Part shown: positions 24,086 to 32,666 of the stretch, piece after piece
Numbering within the stretch: position 1 is the stretch's first letter
How the letters are laid out: each line of letters starts with the position of its first letter
Notes under the pieces: model-generated
Databases searched by the model: none
Told to the model about the DNA's origin: nothing
Seen by the model: only the letters and a program-made list of their open reading frames with translations
Origin: Herbaspirillum sp. SJZ107
GTDB taxonomy: Bacteria; Pseudomonadota; Gammaproteobacteria; Burkholderiales; Burkholderiaceae_D
Direction: 5' to 3'
DNA length: 64,000 nt
NCBI RefSeq assembly: GCF_006715485.1
Contig: NZ_VFNH01000002.1
Span: forward strand, 1,116,001 to 1,180,000
Made by a program: the position numbers and the translations under genes

Positions 24086-25579
24086 ATGTCGATTCCGACC
24101 CCGAGCGGGCGCCGGCCCGCGCTCGCACTGCTGCTCGGTGCACTGTCCGTACTAGCGCCCGTCATGGTGCATGCGGCGGCCACGGCGGCACCAGCAGGCG
24201 CAGTGCAGGCCTGGATCACCACCGGCGACCAAGCCAAGCTGCTGTCGCGCGAACCCGATGCGCAGTTCGGCGCGGCGGCGCCCGCCGGCGCCCAGGGCGC
24301 CGTGATCGAGATCGATCCCGCCACCCGTTACCAGCAGATCGCCGGTTTCGGCGCCGCCATCACCGACGCCTCCGCCTACCTGATCGAAAAGCGCATGACG
24401 CCGACGCAGCGCGGCGCCCTGATGCAGGAACTGTTCGGGCGCTCTACCGGCAACGCGAAGCGGCCGGACGGCATCGGCCTGTCGTTCACCCGGCTGACCA
24501 TCGGCGCCTCGGATTTCTCGCGCAGCCACTACAGCTTCGACGACATGCCGCCGGGGCAGAGCGATCCGCAACTCGCCCGTTTTTCGCTCGACCCGCAGCG
24601 CGACACCGTGCTGCCGACGGTGAAGGCGGCCCTGAAGATCAACCCGCAACTGAAGGTGATGGCCTCGCCCTGGAGTGCGCCGGGCTGGATGAAGAGCGGC
24701 GGCAGCCTGGTGCAGGGCACGCTGAAACCGGAAGCCTACGATGCCTTTGCGCGCTACCTGAACCGCTACGTCGATGCGATGAAGCATGAAGGCGTGCCGA
24801 TTTCCGCGCTGACGCTGCAGAACGAGCCGCACTTCGAACCGGACAGCTATCCCGGCATGCGGGTCGACCCGGCCAAGCGCGCCGCCTTCATCGGCGGCCA
24901 TCTCGGTCCGCTGCTGGCGCGCGCCAATCCCGGCACCGCCATCTTCGACTGGGACCACAACTGGGACGAGCCGGAATCCCCGGCCATCGTGCTGTCCGAT
25001 GCGCGCGCCGCCAGATACGTCAGCGGCATCGCCTGGCATTGCTACGGCGGCGACGTGCGCGCGATGGGGCGGCTGCACGCGCTGTTCCCGGCCAAGGATG
25101 CCTGGTTCACCGAATGCTCGGGCGGGCGCTGGTCGCCGGACTGGGCCAGGAACCTGCAGTACTTCACCAAGACCCTGGTGATCGACACCACCCGCGGCTG
25201 GGCGCGCGGGGTACTGTTCTGGAACCTGGCGCTGGACCAGGACGACGGCCCGCACCTGGGCGGCTGCAAGGATTGCCGCGGCGTGGTGACCATCGATGCG
25301 CGCACCGGCGCGGTCACGCGCAACGTCGAGTATTACGCGCTCGCGCACGCCAGCCGCTTCGTGCTGCCGGGGGCCTACCGGATCGCGTCCAGCGAAGGGG
25401 AAAGGGTGCTGCCGAACGTCGCTTTCCGCAACCCGGACGGTTCCATTGCGCTGCTGGTGGCGAATGGCGGCGCGGCGCCGCGGCAGGTGGCGGTGCGCGT
25501 TGCAGGAGGCGGCTTCGCCTACACGCTGCCGGCCGGGAGCGTGGCCAGCTTTACCTGGCAGGGCGTGGCGCAGCCCTGA
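24086..25579 (+). CDS. GH30 family glycoside hydrolase (secreted)
   Basis: 497 residues. A signal peptide ends near VMVHA. The (beta/alpha)8 catalytic domain (about 70-430) holds the GH30 landmarks: YQQIAGFGAAITDASAYL, LKVMASPWSAPGWMKS, acid/base E247 in LTLQNEPHF and nucleophile E343 in WFTECSGG. A short C-terminal beta domain (about 435-497) follows, the side domain typical of the family. GH30 enzymes include beta-1,6-glucanases, glucosylceramidases and xylanases. The GG(L/V)-type substrate loops do not let me choose. It is first in the locus, with its own promoter and operator, and is separated from the receptor gene by 186 bp holding a second promoter. Export places it in the periplasm or outside. 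Confidence 0.9.
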   Translation: MSIPTPSGRRPALALLLGALSVLAPVMVHAAATAAPAGAVQAWITTGDQAKLLSREPDAQFGAAAPAGAQGAVIEIDPATRYQQIAGFGAAITDASAYLIEKRMTPTQRGALMQELFGRSTGNAKRPDGIGLSFTRLTIGASDFSRSHYSFDDMPPGQSDPQLARFSLDPQRDTVLPTVKAALKINPQLKVMASPWSAPGWMKSGGSLVQGTLKPEAYDAFARYLNRYVDAMKHEGVPISALTLQNEPHFEPDSYPGMRVDPAKRAAFIGGHLGPLLARANPGTAIFDWDHNWDEPESPAIVLSDARAARYVSGIAWHCYGGDVRAMGRLHALFPAKDAWFTECSGGRWSPDWARNLQYFTKTLVIDTTRGWARGVLFWNLALDQDDGPHLGGCKDCRGVVTIDARTGAVTRNVEYYALAHASRFVLPGAYRIASSEGERVLPNVAFRNPDGSIALLVANGGAAPRQVAVRVAGGGFAYTLPAGSVASFTWQGVAQP

Positions 25580-25648
25580 GGGCAGCGTTGGCGGCGACAC
25601 CGGGTGGGCTGGATCGACGCACGGTGTTGCGCACACGCACAACGCGTC

Positions 25649-25678
25649 TTGACATCGAATTAACGGCAATACAATAAT
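25649..25678 (+). promoter_or_regulatory. Sigma70 promoter of the receptor operon
   Basis: Perfect -35 TTGACA (25649-25654). The -10 is either TACAAT (25670-25675, 15-bp spacer) or AATAAT (25673-25678, 18-bp spacer). It drives the receptor, second GH30, regulator and GH43 genes. Confidence 0.7.
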
Positions 25679-25688
25679 GTGCCGCAAT

Positions 25689-25704
25689 TTGGCAACGTTT
25701 CCAA
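25689..25704 (+). promoter_or_regulatory. LacI-type operator O2
   Basis: TTGGCAACGTTTCCAA, identical to O1, just downstream of the predicted transcription start of the receptor operon. Confidence 0.8.
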
Positions 25705-25721
25705 TTTCATTGCGTCCCGAT

Positions 25722-25737
25722 TTGGCAACGTTTCCAA
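25722..25737 (+). promoter_or_regulatory. LacI-type operator O3
   Basis: Third identical 16-mer, 33 bp (three helical turns) downstream of O2, so two dimers could bind the same face of the DNA. Confidence 0.8.
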
Positions 25738-25765
25738 CCCTTATAAAAAATACTGGAGACATGAC

Positions 25766-28465
25766 ATGGCCTATCAAGGCAACAAGCGCCACCCGCTTTC
25801 CGTGACCCCGATCGCCGCCGCCTGCGCCATGCTGCTGTGGAGCACGACAGCGCTGGCGCAGGAAGACACCCTGGACACCGCGTCCAAGGTGGTGGTTACC
25901 GGCATCCGCGGCAGTATCGAAAGCTCGATCGCGATCAAGAAGGACTCGGATTCCATCGTCGAAGCGATCACCGCCGAAGACATCGGCAAGCTGCCCGATT
26001 CCTCGATCGCCGAATCGATCGCGCGCCTGCCGGGCCTGACCGCGCAGCGCGTGGCCGGGCGCGCCCAGGTGATCTCGCTGCGCGGCCTGGCGCCGGACTT
26101 CGGCGTCACCCTGCTGAACGGCCGCGAGCAGACCAGCACCAGCAACGACCGCAGCGCCGAATTCGACCAGTACCCGTCCGAACTGCTGGGCGGCGTCACC
26201 GTGTACAAGACGCCGGATGCGGCGATGACCGCGGCCGGCCTGTCCGGCACCATCGACCTGCGCGCCGTACGCCCGCTGGACCGGCGCGAACGCACGATCG
26301 CGTTCAACGTGCGCGGCGAGCATAACGGCAACGGCAGCATCAATTCGGGCTGGTCGGCCAACGGCGGCCGCGCCTCGATCTCCTACATCGACCAGTTCAT
26401 GAACCGCACCCTGGGCCTGGCGATCGGCTATGCCCACCTGGATTCGCCGGGCCAGCAGAAGGAATACAAGTCCTGGTGGTGGGGCCAGAACAACAAGCTG
26501 CCGCCGGGGAACGAGGACGTCACCGCGCTGAAGGGCGCCGAAGTCACGGCGACCTCGCGCAAGCAGGTGCGCGACGGCCTGATGGCGGTGATCGACTACA
26601 AGCCGAACCGCGACCTCCGCTCCGTGCTCGACCTGTACTACTCGCAGTTCGACCAGAAGGAAATCATGCGCGGCATGATGTGGAATTCGGCCGATACCGT
26701 CACCTACACCAACCCGCAGATCTCGACTATCGGCGGCACACGCCTGCTTACAGGCGGTAATATCGTCAACCTGGAACCGATCGTCCGCAACGACTACAAC
26801 ACGCGCAAGGACAAGCTGTTCGCCGCCGGCTGGAACACCAGCCTGCGCCTGGCGAACAAGTGGAGCGCCGACGGCGACCTGTCGTATTCGTCGGCCAAGC
26901 GCCGCGAGACCACTTCCGAGACCTACGCCGGCCTCGGCCGCTCCGGTTCGGGCGCCGCCGACAACAACTTCGGCTTCCGGATCCCGACCGGCGCCGGCCT
27001 GCCGACCTTTACGCCCTCGGTCGATTTCACCAACCCGGGCATCATCAAGCTGGCCGACGTCGGCGGCTGGGGCCACGACGCCACCATGCACCACCCGATC
27101 GTCGAGGACAAGCTGAGCGCGGCCAAGGTGAACGTGAAGCGCGAGCTGGACGGGTTCTTCCGCGACTTCCAGGCCGGCCTGAGCTACTCCCGGCGCGAGA
27201 AGTCGCACGAGGACGTGTCGCAGCGCTACGCCCTGAAGAACAACCGCGCGCTGACCACGGTGGACGGCGACATCATCCAGCCGACCACCTCGCTGGCCTG
27301 GGCCGGCATCCCGGGCGTGCTGAGCTTCGACCCGCGCGCGGCCCTCGACCGCTACTACGACAAGATGCCGGTCGATACCGACGTCGCCCAGCAGGACTGG
27401 GGCGTCATCGAGAAACAGACGCTCGGCTATGCGCGCCTCGGCATCGACACCCAGCTCGGCCGGGTGCCGGTGCGCGGCAACGCCGGCGTGCAGTACGTGC
27501 ACGTCGACCAGCAGGCGCGCGGCAAGGCCGTCAACGGCGGCGTGATCACCGACCTGACCGGCGGCACCTCGTACAACGACCTGCTCCCGAGCCTGAACCT
27601 GAACTTCGACCTCGGCGAGTACGTCGGCGACACCTACCTGCGCTTCGGCGCCGCCAAGACCGTGGCGCGGCCGCGCATGTCGGACATGCGCGCCGGCATC
27701 GGCGCCGGCGTCGATGCCACCACCCGCATGTGGAACGGCGGCGGCGGCAACCCGAACCTGGAGCCGTGGCGCGCCAACTCGTACGACCTGTCGCTCGAGC
27801 ATTACCTGGGCAAGGGCAGCTACGTGTCGGCCGCCTACTTCTTCAAGGACCTGAAGAGCTATATCTACAACCAGCAGCGCGAGTTCGACTACACCGGCTT
27901 CCCCAACCCGAGCACCGTGGTCCCGATCCAGAACATCGGCACCATCAACCAGCCGGCCAACGGCCAGGGCGGCTTCGTGCGCGGCATCGAGCTCACCGCC
28001 TCGCTGCAGTTCGGGATGTTCGCGCAGCGACTGGACGGCTTCGGCGTGCAGGCCAGCGCCTCCGGCACCGAGAGTTCGATCCATCCGAACGGACCGGGCA
28101 CCTCGGAAAAGCTGCCGGGCCTGTCCGGCGTGGTCGCCAACCTGACCGTGTTCTATGAAAAGAACGGCTTCTCGGCCCGCGTCAGCGAGCGCTATCGCTC
28201 GAAATACCGCGGCGAAGTCACCGGCCTGTTCGCCCAGCGCGCCTTCAGCGAAATCCTGGCGGAGAAGCAGATCGACCTGCAGATCGGCTACGAATTCCAG
28301 GAGGGACCGTACAAGAACCTGTCGATCATGGTGCAGGCGAATAACCTGAACAACGCGCCTTACCAGACCATCCAGGGCAGCCCGTTCTCGAGCGGCGCCT
28401 ATGCCCCGGAACGCTACACGACCTATGGCCGCCAGGTGCTGGTCGGCCTGAACTACAAGCTGTAA
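25766..28465 (+). CDS. TonB-dependent receptor for glycans (SusC-like function, Caulobacter-type family)
   Basis: 899 residues from the ATG at 25766, which follows CTGGAGA. Signal peptide MAYQGNKRHPLSVTPIAAACAMLLWSTTALAQ. The mature start KVVVTGIRGSIESSIAIKKDSDSIVEAITAEDIGKLPDSSIAESIARLPGL is the hallmark of the Caulobacter/Xanthomonas oligosaccharide receptor group. Plug motifs follow (VISLRGLAPDFGVTLLNGREQ, GLSGTIDLRAVRPLD), then a large barrel ending YGRQVLVGLNYKL. It probably imports oligosaccharides made by the two flanking GH30 enzymes. It starts a four-gene operon under operators O2 and O3. No SusD partner is present, as usual in proteobacterial loci. Confidence 0.92.
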   Translation: MAYQGNKRHPLSVTPIAAACAMLLWSTTALAQEDTLDTASKVVVTGIRGSIESSIAIKKDSDSIVEAITAEDIGKLPDSSIAESIARLPGLTAQRVAGRAQVISLRGLAPDFGVTLLNGREQTSTSNDRSAEFDQYPSELLGGVTVYKTPDAAMTAAGLSGTIDLRAVRPLDRRERTIAFNVRGEHNGNGSINSGWSANGGRASISYIDQFMNRTLGLAIGYAHLDSPGQQKEYKSWWWGQNNKLPPGNEDVTALKGAEVTATSRKQVRDGLMAVIDYKPNRDLRSVLDLYYSQFDQKEIMRGMMWNSADTVTYTNPQISTIGGTRLLTGGNIVNLEPIVRNDYNTRKDKLFAAGWNTSLRLANKWSADGDLSYSSAKRRETTSETYAGLGRSGSGAADNNFGFRIPTGAGLPTFTPSVDFTNPGIIKLADVGGWGHDATMHHPIVEDKLSAAKVNVKRELDGFFRDFQAGLSYSRREKSHEDVSQRYALKNNRALTTVDGDIIQPTTSLAWAGIPGVLSFDPRAALDRYYDKMPVDTDVAQQDWGVIEKQTLGYARLGIDTQLGRVPVRGNAGVQYVHVDQQARGKAVNGGVITDLTGGTSYNDLLPSLNLNFDLGEYVGDTYLRFGAAKTVARPRMSDMRAGIGAGVDATTRMWNGGGGNPNLEPWRANSYDLSLEHYLGKGSYVSAAYFFKDLKSYIYNQQREFDYTGFPNPSTVVPIQNIGTINQPANGQGGFVRGIELTASLQFGMFAQRLDGFGVQASASGTESSIHPNGPGTSEKLPGLSGVVANLTVFYEKNGFSARVSERYRSKYRGEVTGLFAQRAFSEILAEKQIDLQIGYEFQEGPYKNLSIMVQANNLNNAPYQTIQGSPFSSGAYAPERYTTYGRQVLVGLNYKL

Positions 28466-28496
28466 GCTGGGTATTCGAACAAGGAGACGGACGCAT

Positions 28497-29972
28497 ATGA
28501 AAAGACGAGAAATGATGCAGTTGCTGTGCGGCGCAGCCGTGATGGGCGGCAGCCTGTGTAGCGGCGTGGCGATGGCGGCGCCGGCGCAAGCCCGGGCCCA
28601 GGCCCAGGGACCATGGCAGATCTACACGACGGCCCAGGGTTCGAACCGGCGCTTCGCGCAGCAGGCATCCAGCAGCCCGCGCGCGGCGACCCAGCCGATG
28701 GAAACCGAAACCGCGGTGTTCGTGGACACCCGCAAGCAGTTCCAGGAAGTGTTCGGCTTCGGCGGCGCCGTCACCGACGCCACCGCCGAGGTGTATGCGA
28801 AGCTCAAGCCCGACCAGCAACAGGCCTTCCTGGCGGCCTACTTCGATCCGAAGGGGGGCCTGGGCTACAGCATCCTGCGCACCACGATCCACAGCTCCGA
28901 CTTCAGCAGCGCCAGCTACACCTACGTGAAGGACGGCGACCGCACGCTCGATTCGTTCAGCATCGAGCACGACATGAAGTACCGCGTGCCGCTGATGCGC
29001 CAGTCGCTGGCCGCGGGCGCGTCCTACGGCACCAAAATGCGTACCTTCGCCTCGCCCTGGAGCGCGCCGGCCTGGATGAAGTCGAACGGCAGCATGCTGG
29101 GCGGCGGCAGCCTGCTGCCCGAGTACCGCGACCTGTGGGCGCAGTACGTGGTGCGCTTCGTGAAAGCCTACGAAAAGGCCGGCATCCCGCTGTGGGGCCT
29201 GAGCATCCAGAACGAGCCGATGGCCAAGCAGACCTGGGAATCGATGATCTTCACGGCCGACGAAGAGACCCGCTTCCTGGGCGACCACCTGGGGCCGGCG
29301 CTGAAGGCGGCGGGGCTGGGCGACAAGAAGGTCATCGTCTGGGACCACAACCGCGACCTGCTGCCGCAGCGCGCCGGCACCATCCTGTCCGACCCCAAGG
29401 CGCGTCCTTATATCTGGGGCGTGGGCTACCACTGGTACGAGACCTGGGCCAAGGGCATGCCGATGCACCGCAACCTGGCCGCCGTGCACGAGGCGTACCC
29501 GGACGTGCCGCTGCTGCTGACCGAGTCCTCGGTCGAGAAGTTCGACGCGTCGCAGATGCAGTCCTGGGCCAACGGCGAGCGTTACGGCAGCGAGATCCTG
29601 GCCGACCTGAACGCCGGCTCGTCGGGCTGGGTCGACTGGAACATGCTGCTCGACAGCCGTGGCGGCCCCAACCACGTCGGCAACTACTGCTTCGCGCTGC
29701 TGCACGCCAGCGACGACGGCCAGCTGGTCTTCACGCCGAGCTACGCCTACATGGGCCACTTCACCCGGTACATCCGGCCGCAGGCACGCCGCGTGAGCGC
29801 CGCCACCAGCCGCAGCACGCTGGATGCGACCGCCTTCCGCAACGCCGACGGCAGCCTGGCGGTGGTGGTGCTGAACCAGACCGACAAGGCCCAGCGCTAC
29901 CGCCTGGTGGTCGACGGCGCCGAGGTGGAGGTCGACATTCCAGCCCACGCGATCCAGACCGCGGTCCGTTGA
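28497..29972 (+). CDS. Second GH30 family glycoside hydrolase (secreted)
   Basis: 491 residues, 31 bp after the receptor gene, with ribosome site AAGGAGACGG. The signal peptide ends near GVAMAAPA. Landmarks: FQEVFGFGGAVTDATAEVYAKL, LGYSILRTTIHSSDFS, MRTFASPWSAPAWMKSNG, acid/base E240 (IQNEPMAKQTWESM) and nucleophile E343 (LLLTESSVE). The C-terminal beta side domain spans about 430-491. The TWESM loop after the acid/base and the overall length fit the beta-1,6-glucanase / glucosylceramidase branch (GH30_1 to GH30_3). It differs clearly from the first GH30 of the locus, suggesting division of labour on the same polymer. It is expressed with the receptor. Confidence 0.92.
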   Translation: MKRREMMQLLCGAAVMGGSLCSGVAMAAPAQARAQAQGPWQIYTTAQGSNRRFAQQASSSPRAATQPMETETAVFVDTRKQFQEVFGFGGAVTDATAEVYAKLKPDQQQAFLAAYFDPKGGLGYSILRTTIHSSDFSSASYTYVKDGDRTLDSFSIEHDMKYRVPLMRQSLAAGASYGTKMRTFASPWSAPAWMKSNGSMLGGGSLLPEYRDLWAQYVVRFVKAYEKAGIPLWGLSIQNEPMAKQTWESMIFTADEETRFLGDHLGPALKAAGLGDKKVIVWDHNRDLLPQRAGTILSDPKARPYIWGVGYHWYETWAKGMPMHRNLAAVHEAYPDVPLLLTESSVEKFDASQMQSWANGERYGSEILADLNAGSSGWVDWNMLLDSRGGPNHVGNYCFALLHASDDGQLVFTPSYAYMGHFTRYIRPQARRVSAATSRSTLDATAFRNADGSLAVVVLNQTDKAQRYRLVVDGAEVEVDIPAHAIQTAVR

Positions 29973-29977
29973 TCCGG

Positions 29978-30015
29978 CAGCCGCCCGGGCAACCTATAGT
30001 ATGCTTGGGCGGCTG
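29978..30015 (+). other. Hairpin between GH30 and the lacI-type gene
   Basis: 9-bp stem CAGCCGCCC/GGGCGGCTG around a 20-base loop that contains TATAGT (29995-30000). It could weaken read-through so the regulator is made in smaller amounts than the enzymes, or hold a minor promoter. No T tract follows. Confidence 0.4.
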
Positions 30016-30048
30016 GAATATAAGGATAACAACGACTGAGGACTGTTC

Positions 30049-31068
30049 GTGGCGACTATCAAGGACGTAGCCCGCCTGGCCGGCGTCGGCCTGGGCACCG
30101 CGTCGCGCGTGGTGCGCGGCCAGGGTTCGGTATCGCAGGCCAAGCTGGAACGCGTGAAAAAGGCGATCGACGCGCTGGGCTACCGGCCCTCGCACGCGGC
30201 ACGCTCGCTGCTGTACGGCAGCAGCCGCATGATCGGCGTGTATATCCCGCTGCTGTCGGGCACCTTCTATACCTCGCTGCTGCAGGTCATCGACACCGAA
30301 TTGCGCGCCGCCGGCCTGCACATGATGGTGGCCTTCGGCGTCAGCCGCGAGGATGCGCGGCGCCAGGCGGTGGAGGGCGTCGGCTTCCTGGTCGAACACG
30401 GCTGCGACGGGGTGATCGTCCTCACCAGTCCGTTCACGGACGAGGACCTGGCCACGCTGGGACCGAAGCGCGACCGCCTGGTGGCGCTCAACCACAGCTT
30501 CGACAGCAGCGCCGGCCGCAGCTTCACGGTCGACCACCGCCTGGGCGGCCGCCTGGCCGCGCGCGCGCTGCTCGACCATGCCCACCGCGAGATCGCGGTG
30601 ATCGCCGGCCCGTCCACGGTGGCCGACAACATCGACCGCATGGACGGCTTCATGCGCGAACTCGAAGCCGCCGGCATCGATACCCGCGCACTGTGGGCGG
30701 CCGAGTGCGATTTCTCCTCTGGCGCCGGCTACGCCGCGGCGCAGGAACTGGTCGCCTCGGGCCGCCGCTTCAGCGCGCTGTTCTGCGCCAACGACGAGAT
30801 GGCGCTGGGCGCGCTGTCCTGGTTCCACGAAGCCGGCATCCGCGTGCCGCAGGACGTGTCCGTGATCGGCTACGACGATACCCCCGCCGCCGCCTATGCG
30901 GCGCCGCGCCTGACCTCGGTGCACATTCCATGGCGCGAAATGACGCGCAATGGCGTCGCCGAATTACTCAATCTTTGTTACGGCCTGCAGAAGCCCGTCA
31001 CGCGCACCTTTCCGGTCAGCGTGAGCATGCGGGCCTCGCTGGTCACCTGTGAAAGGAATGCCCGATGA
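30049..31068 (+). CDS. LacI-family transcriptional repressor of the glycan locus
   Basis: 339 residues, GTG start with GAGGA upstream. The HTH is ATIKDVARLAGVGLGTASRVVRGQGSVSQAKLERVKKAIDALGYRP. The hinge helix SHAARSL has the Leu that intercalates at the central CG of LacI-type operators. The sugar-binding core (about 60-330) starts IGVYIPLLSGTFYTSLLQ and contains FCANDEMALGALSWFHEAGIRVPQDVSVIGYDDTPAAAYAAP. Residues after GVG (LG) replace the YQ seen in LacI itself and probably read the outer bases of TTGGCAACGTTTCCAA. It is encoded inside the locus it is likely to control and overlaps the GH43 gene by ATGA. Confidence 0.9.
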   Translation: MATIKDVARLAGVGLGTASRVVRGQGSVSQAKLERVKKAIDALGYRPSHAARSLLYGSSRMIGVYIPLLSGTFYTSLLQVIDTELRAAGLHMMVAFGVSREDARRQAVEGVGFLVEHGCDGVIVLTSPFTDEDLATLGPKRDRLVALNHSFDSSAGRSFTVDHRLGGRLAARALLDHAHREIAVIAGPSTVADNIDRMDGFMRELEAAGIDTRALWAAECDFSSGAGYAAAQELVASGRRFSALFCANDEMALGALSWFHEAGIRVPQDVSVIGYDDTPAAAYAAPRLTSVHIPWREMTRNGVAELLNLCYGLQKPVTRTFPVSVSMRASLVTCERNAR

Positions 31069-32126
31069 AGAAGTCCCTTGCGCTGCGCAGCCTGGTGCTG
31101 CTGCTGGCGGCCGCCGGCCTCGATGCCCAGGCCGCGAATCCGATCGTGCCCGGCTGGTATGCCGATCCCGAGATCCGCGCCTTCGATGGCCAGTACTGGA
31201 TCTACCCGACCTATTCGGACGATCTCGGCAAGCCGGAGCGCTCGGCGGCATTCACGCCCGAGCAGCAGCGCATGCGCGCGCGCAAGGACCTGATCTGGGA
31301 ACCCTACCTCAAGCAGACCTTCCTCGACGCCTTCTCGTCGCGCGACCTGGTGCACTGGGAAAAGCACCGGCGCGTGCTCGACGTTGCCGACGTGTCCTGG
31401 GCTGCCTACGCGGTGTGGGCGCCCTCGGCCGTGCAGCACAAGGGCAAGTACTACCTGTTCTTCGGCGCCAACGACATCAAGGCCAACGGCCAGCTGGGCG
31501 GCATCGGCGTCGCGGTCAGCGACCGTCCCGAAGGGCCGTTCAAGGATGCCCTCGGCAAGCCGCTGATCGGCGAGATCCACAACGGCGCCCAGCCGATCGA
31601 CCAGATGGTGTTCAAGGACGACGACGGCCAGATCTACATGTACTACGGCGGCTGGAAACACGCCAACGTGGTGCGCCTGGCGCCCGACCTGCTGAGCGTG
31701 CTGCCATTCGCGGACGGCACTACCTACAAGGAGATCACGCCGGATCCGCAATATGTGGAAGGCTCGTTCATGGCCAAGCGCAAGGGCATCTATTACTTCA
31801 TGTGGTCGGAGGGCGGCTGGACCGGGCCGGACTACAAGGTGGCGTATGCGATGGGCAATTCGCCCACTGGCCCGTTCAAGCGCATCGGCACCATCCTGGC
31901 GCAGGACGGCAAGATCGCGCGCGGGGCAGGGCACCATTCGATCGTCAACGTGCCCGGCACCGACGACTGGTACATCGCCTACCACCGCCGCCCGCTGGGC
32001 GACAACGAGGGTAACCACCGCGAAATGGCCATCGAGCACCTGACCTTCAACGAGGACGGCACCATCAAGCCGGTCAAGATGACCCGCGAAGGGGTGGAAC
32101 CGCGTCCGCTCGCGGCAGGCGGCTGA
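31065..32126 (+). CDS. GH43 family glycoside hydrolase (secreted)
   Basis: 353 residues; the start overlaps the regulator stop (ATGA), so translation is probably coupled. A signal peptide (SLVLLLAAAGLDAQA) precedes a five-bladed beta-propeller. Likely catalytic residues: base D34 in PGWYADPEIRAF, pKa modulator Asp in QPIDQMVFKDDDG, acid Glu in QYVEGSFMAKRKG. Blade motifs include WAPSAVQHKGKYYLFFGA and FMWSEGGWTGPDY. The late His in GAGHHSIVNVPG matches the calcium/metal-coordinating position of the family. GH43 enzymes are arabinofuranosidases, xylosidases or exo-beta-1,3-galactanases; it may trim side chains of the glycan attacked by the GH30 pair. Confidence 0.9.
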   Translation: MKKSLALRSLVLLLAAAGLDAQAANPIVPGWYADPEIRAFDGQYWIYPTYSDDLGKPERSAAFTPEQQRMRARKDLIWEPYLKQTFLDAFSSRDLVHWEKHRRVLDVADVSWAAYAVWAPSAVQHKGKYYLFFGANDIKANGQLGGIGVAVSDRPEGPFKDALGKPLIGEIHNGAQPIDQMVFKDDDGQIYMYYGGWKHANVVRLAPDLLSVLPFADGTTYKEITPDPQYVEGSFMAKRKGIYYFMWSEGGWTGPDYKVAYAMGNSPTGPFKRIGTILAQDGKIARGAGHHSIVNVPGTDDWYIAYHRRPLGDNEGNHREMAIEHLTFNEDGTIKPVKMTREGVEPRPLAAGG

Positions 32127-32187
32127 GGCGGCCGAGGCAGCGTGCGCACCGGCGACGCGCCGTGCGCGCCGGTGGTATGCTGTGGCC

Positions 32188-32535
32188 ATGACTACCGATT
32201 CCGATATTGAATTGTCCGGCGCCTTCCAGGCCAAGGACAGCAACGGCCGTACCCTCGACGTCAAGGCCATCCGCATCTTCGACGAGGGTTACGGGATCAT
32301 TGACGTGTACGTGGACTTCAAGGCGCAACTCGAATCCGGCGCGCACAAGGACACGGTGCTGCTGCGCCAGATCGTCGATCGCCTGCGTGCGCTCGGCTAC
32401 AAGGGGCCGGACTTCGGCCTCAGCGACCCTGGCCTGCAGGAAAGCCGCCTGATCGTGCTGGAGGCGCCCGAGGAATTCGCGGCCTTCGCCAAGAGCCGCG
32501 GCTGGAAGAACCTCGCCGAGGAATTCGACGAATAA
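32188..32535 (+). CDS. Conserved-looking small protein of unknown function
   Basis: 115 residues, start ATG at 32188 (a GTG two codons earlier is possible). Soluble, acidic, with mixed alpha/beta character: RTLDVKAIRIFDEGYGIIDVYVDFKAQLESGAHKDTVLLRQIVDRLRALGYKGPDFGLSDPGLQESRLIVLEAPEEFAAFAKSRGWKNLAEEFDE. No domain is recognised, and there is no signal peptide or membrane segment. It follows the GH43 gene by 61 bp but carries no visible glycan-related feature. Codon use looks like that of the neighbours, so the frame is probably a real gene. Confidence 0.6.
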   Translation: MTTDSDIELSGAFQAKDSNGRTLDVKAIRIFDEGYGIIDVYVDFKAQLESGAHKDTVLLRQIVDRLRALGYKGPDFGLSDPGLQESRLIVLEAPEEFAAFAKSRGWKNLAEEFDE

Positions 32536-32666
32536 ATTGCCTCGCAATGTGAGGCAACTGACAAACGCCGCACGGCGACTCTGCGAAGGTAGGAGACTTG
32601 GCGGGCTCGAGATCATGCTGCATGCATGGCTGCCGCCGACATCAACTTACCTTTAGCGGAGGAATC

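Noticed and set aside
24152..28084. A 1310-codon open frame on the minus strand across the first GH30 and the receptor genes
   Set aside because: It is a by-product of strong G/C third-position bias in the plus-strand genes. The translation is low-complexity (Arg, Gln, Val, Ala, His) with no domain, and both plus-strand genes show complete family motifs.
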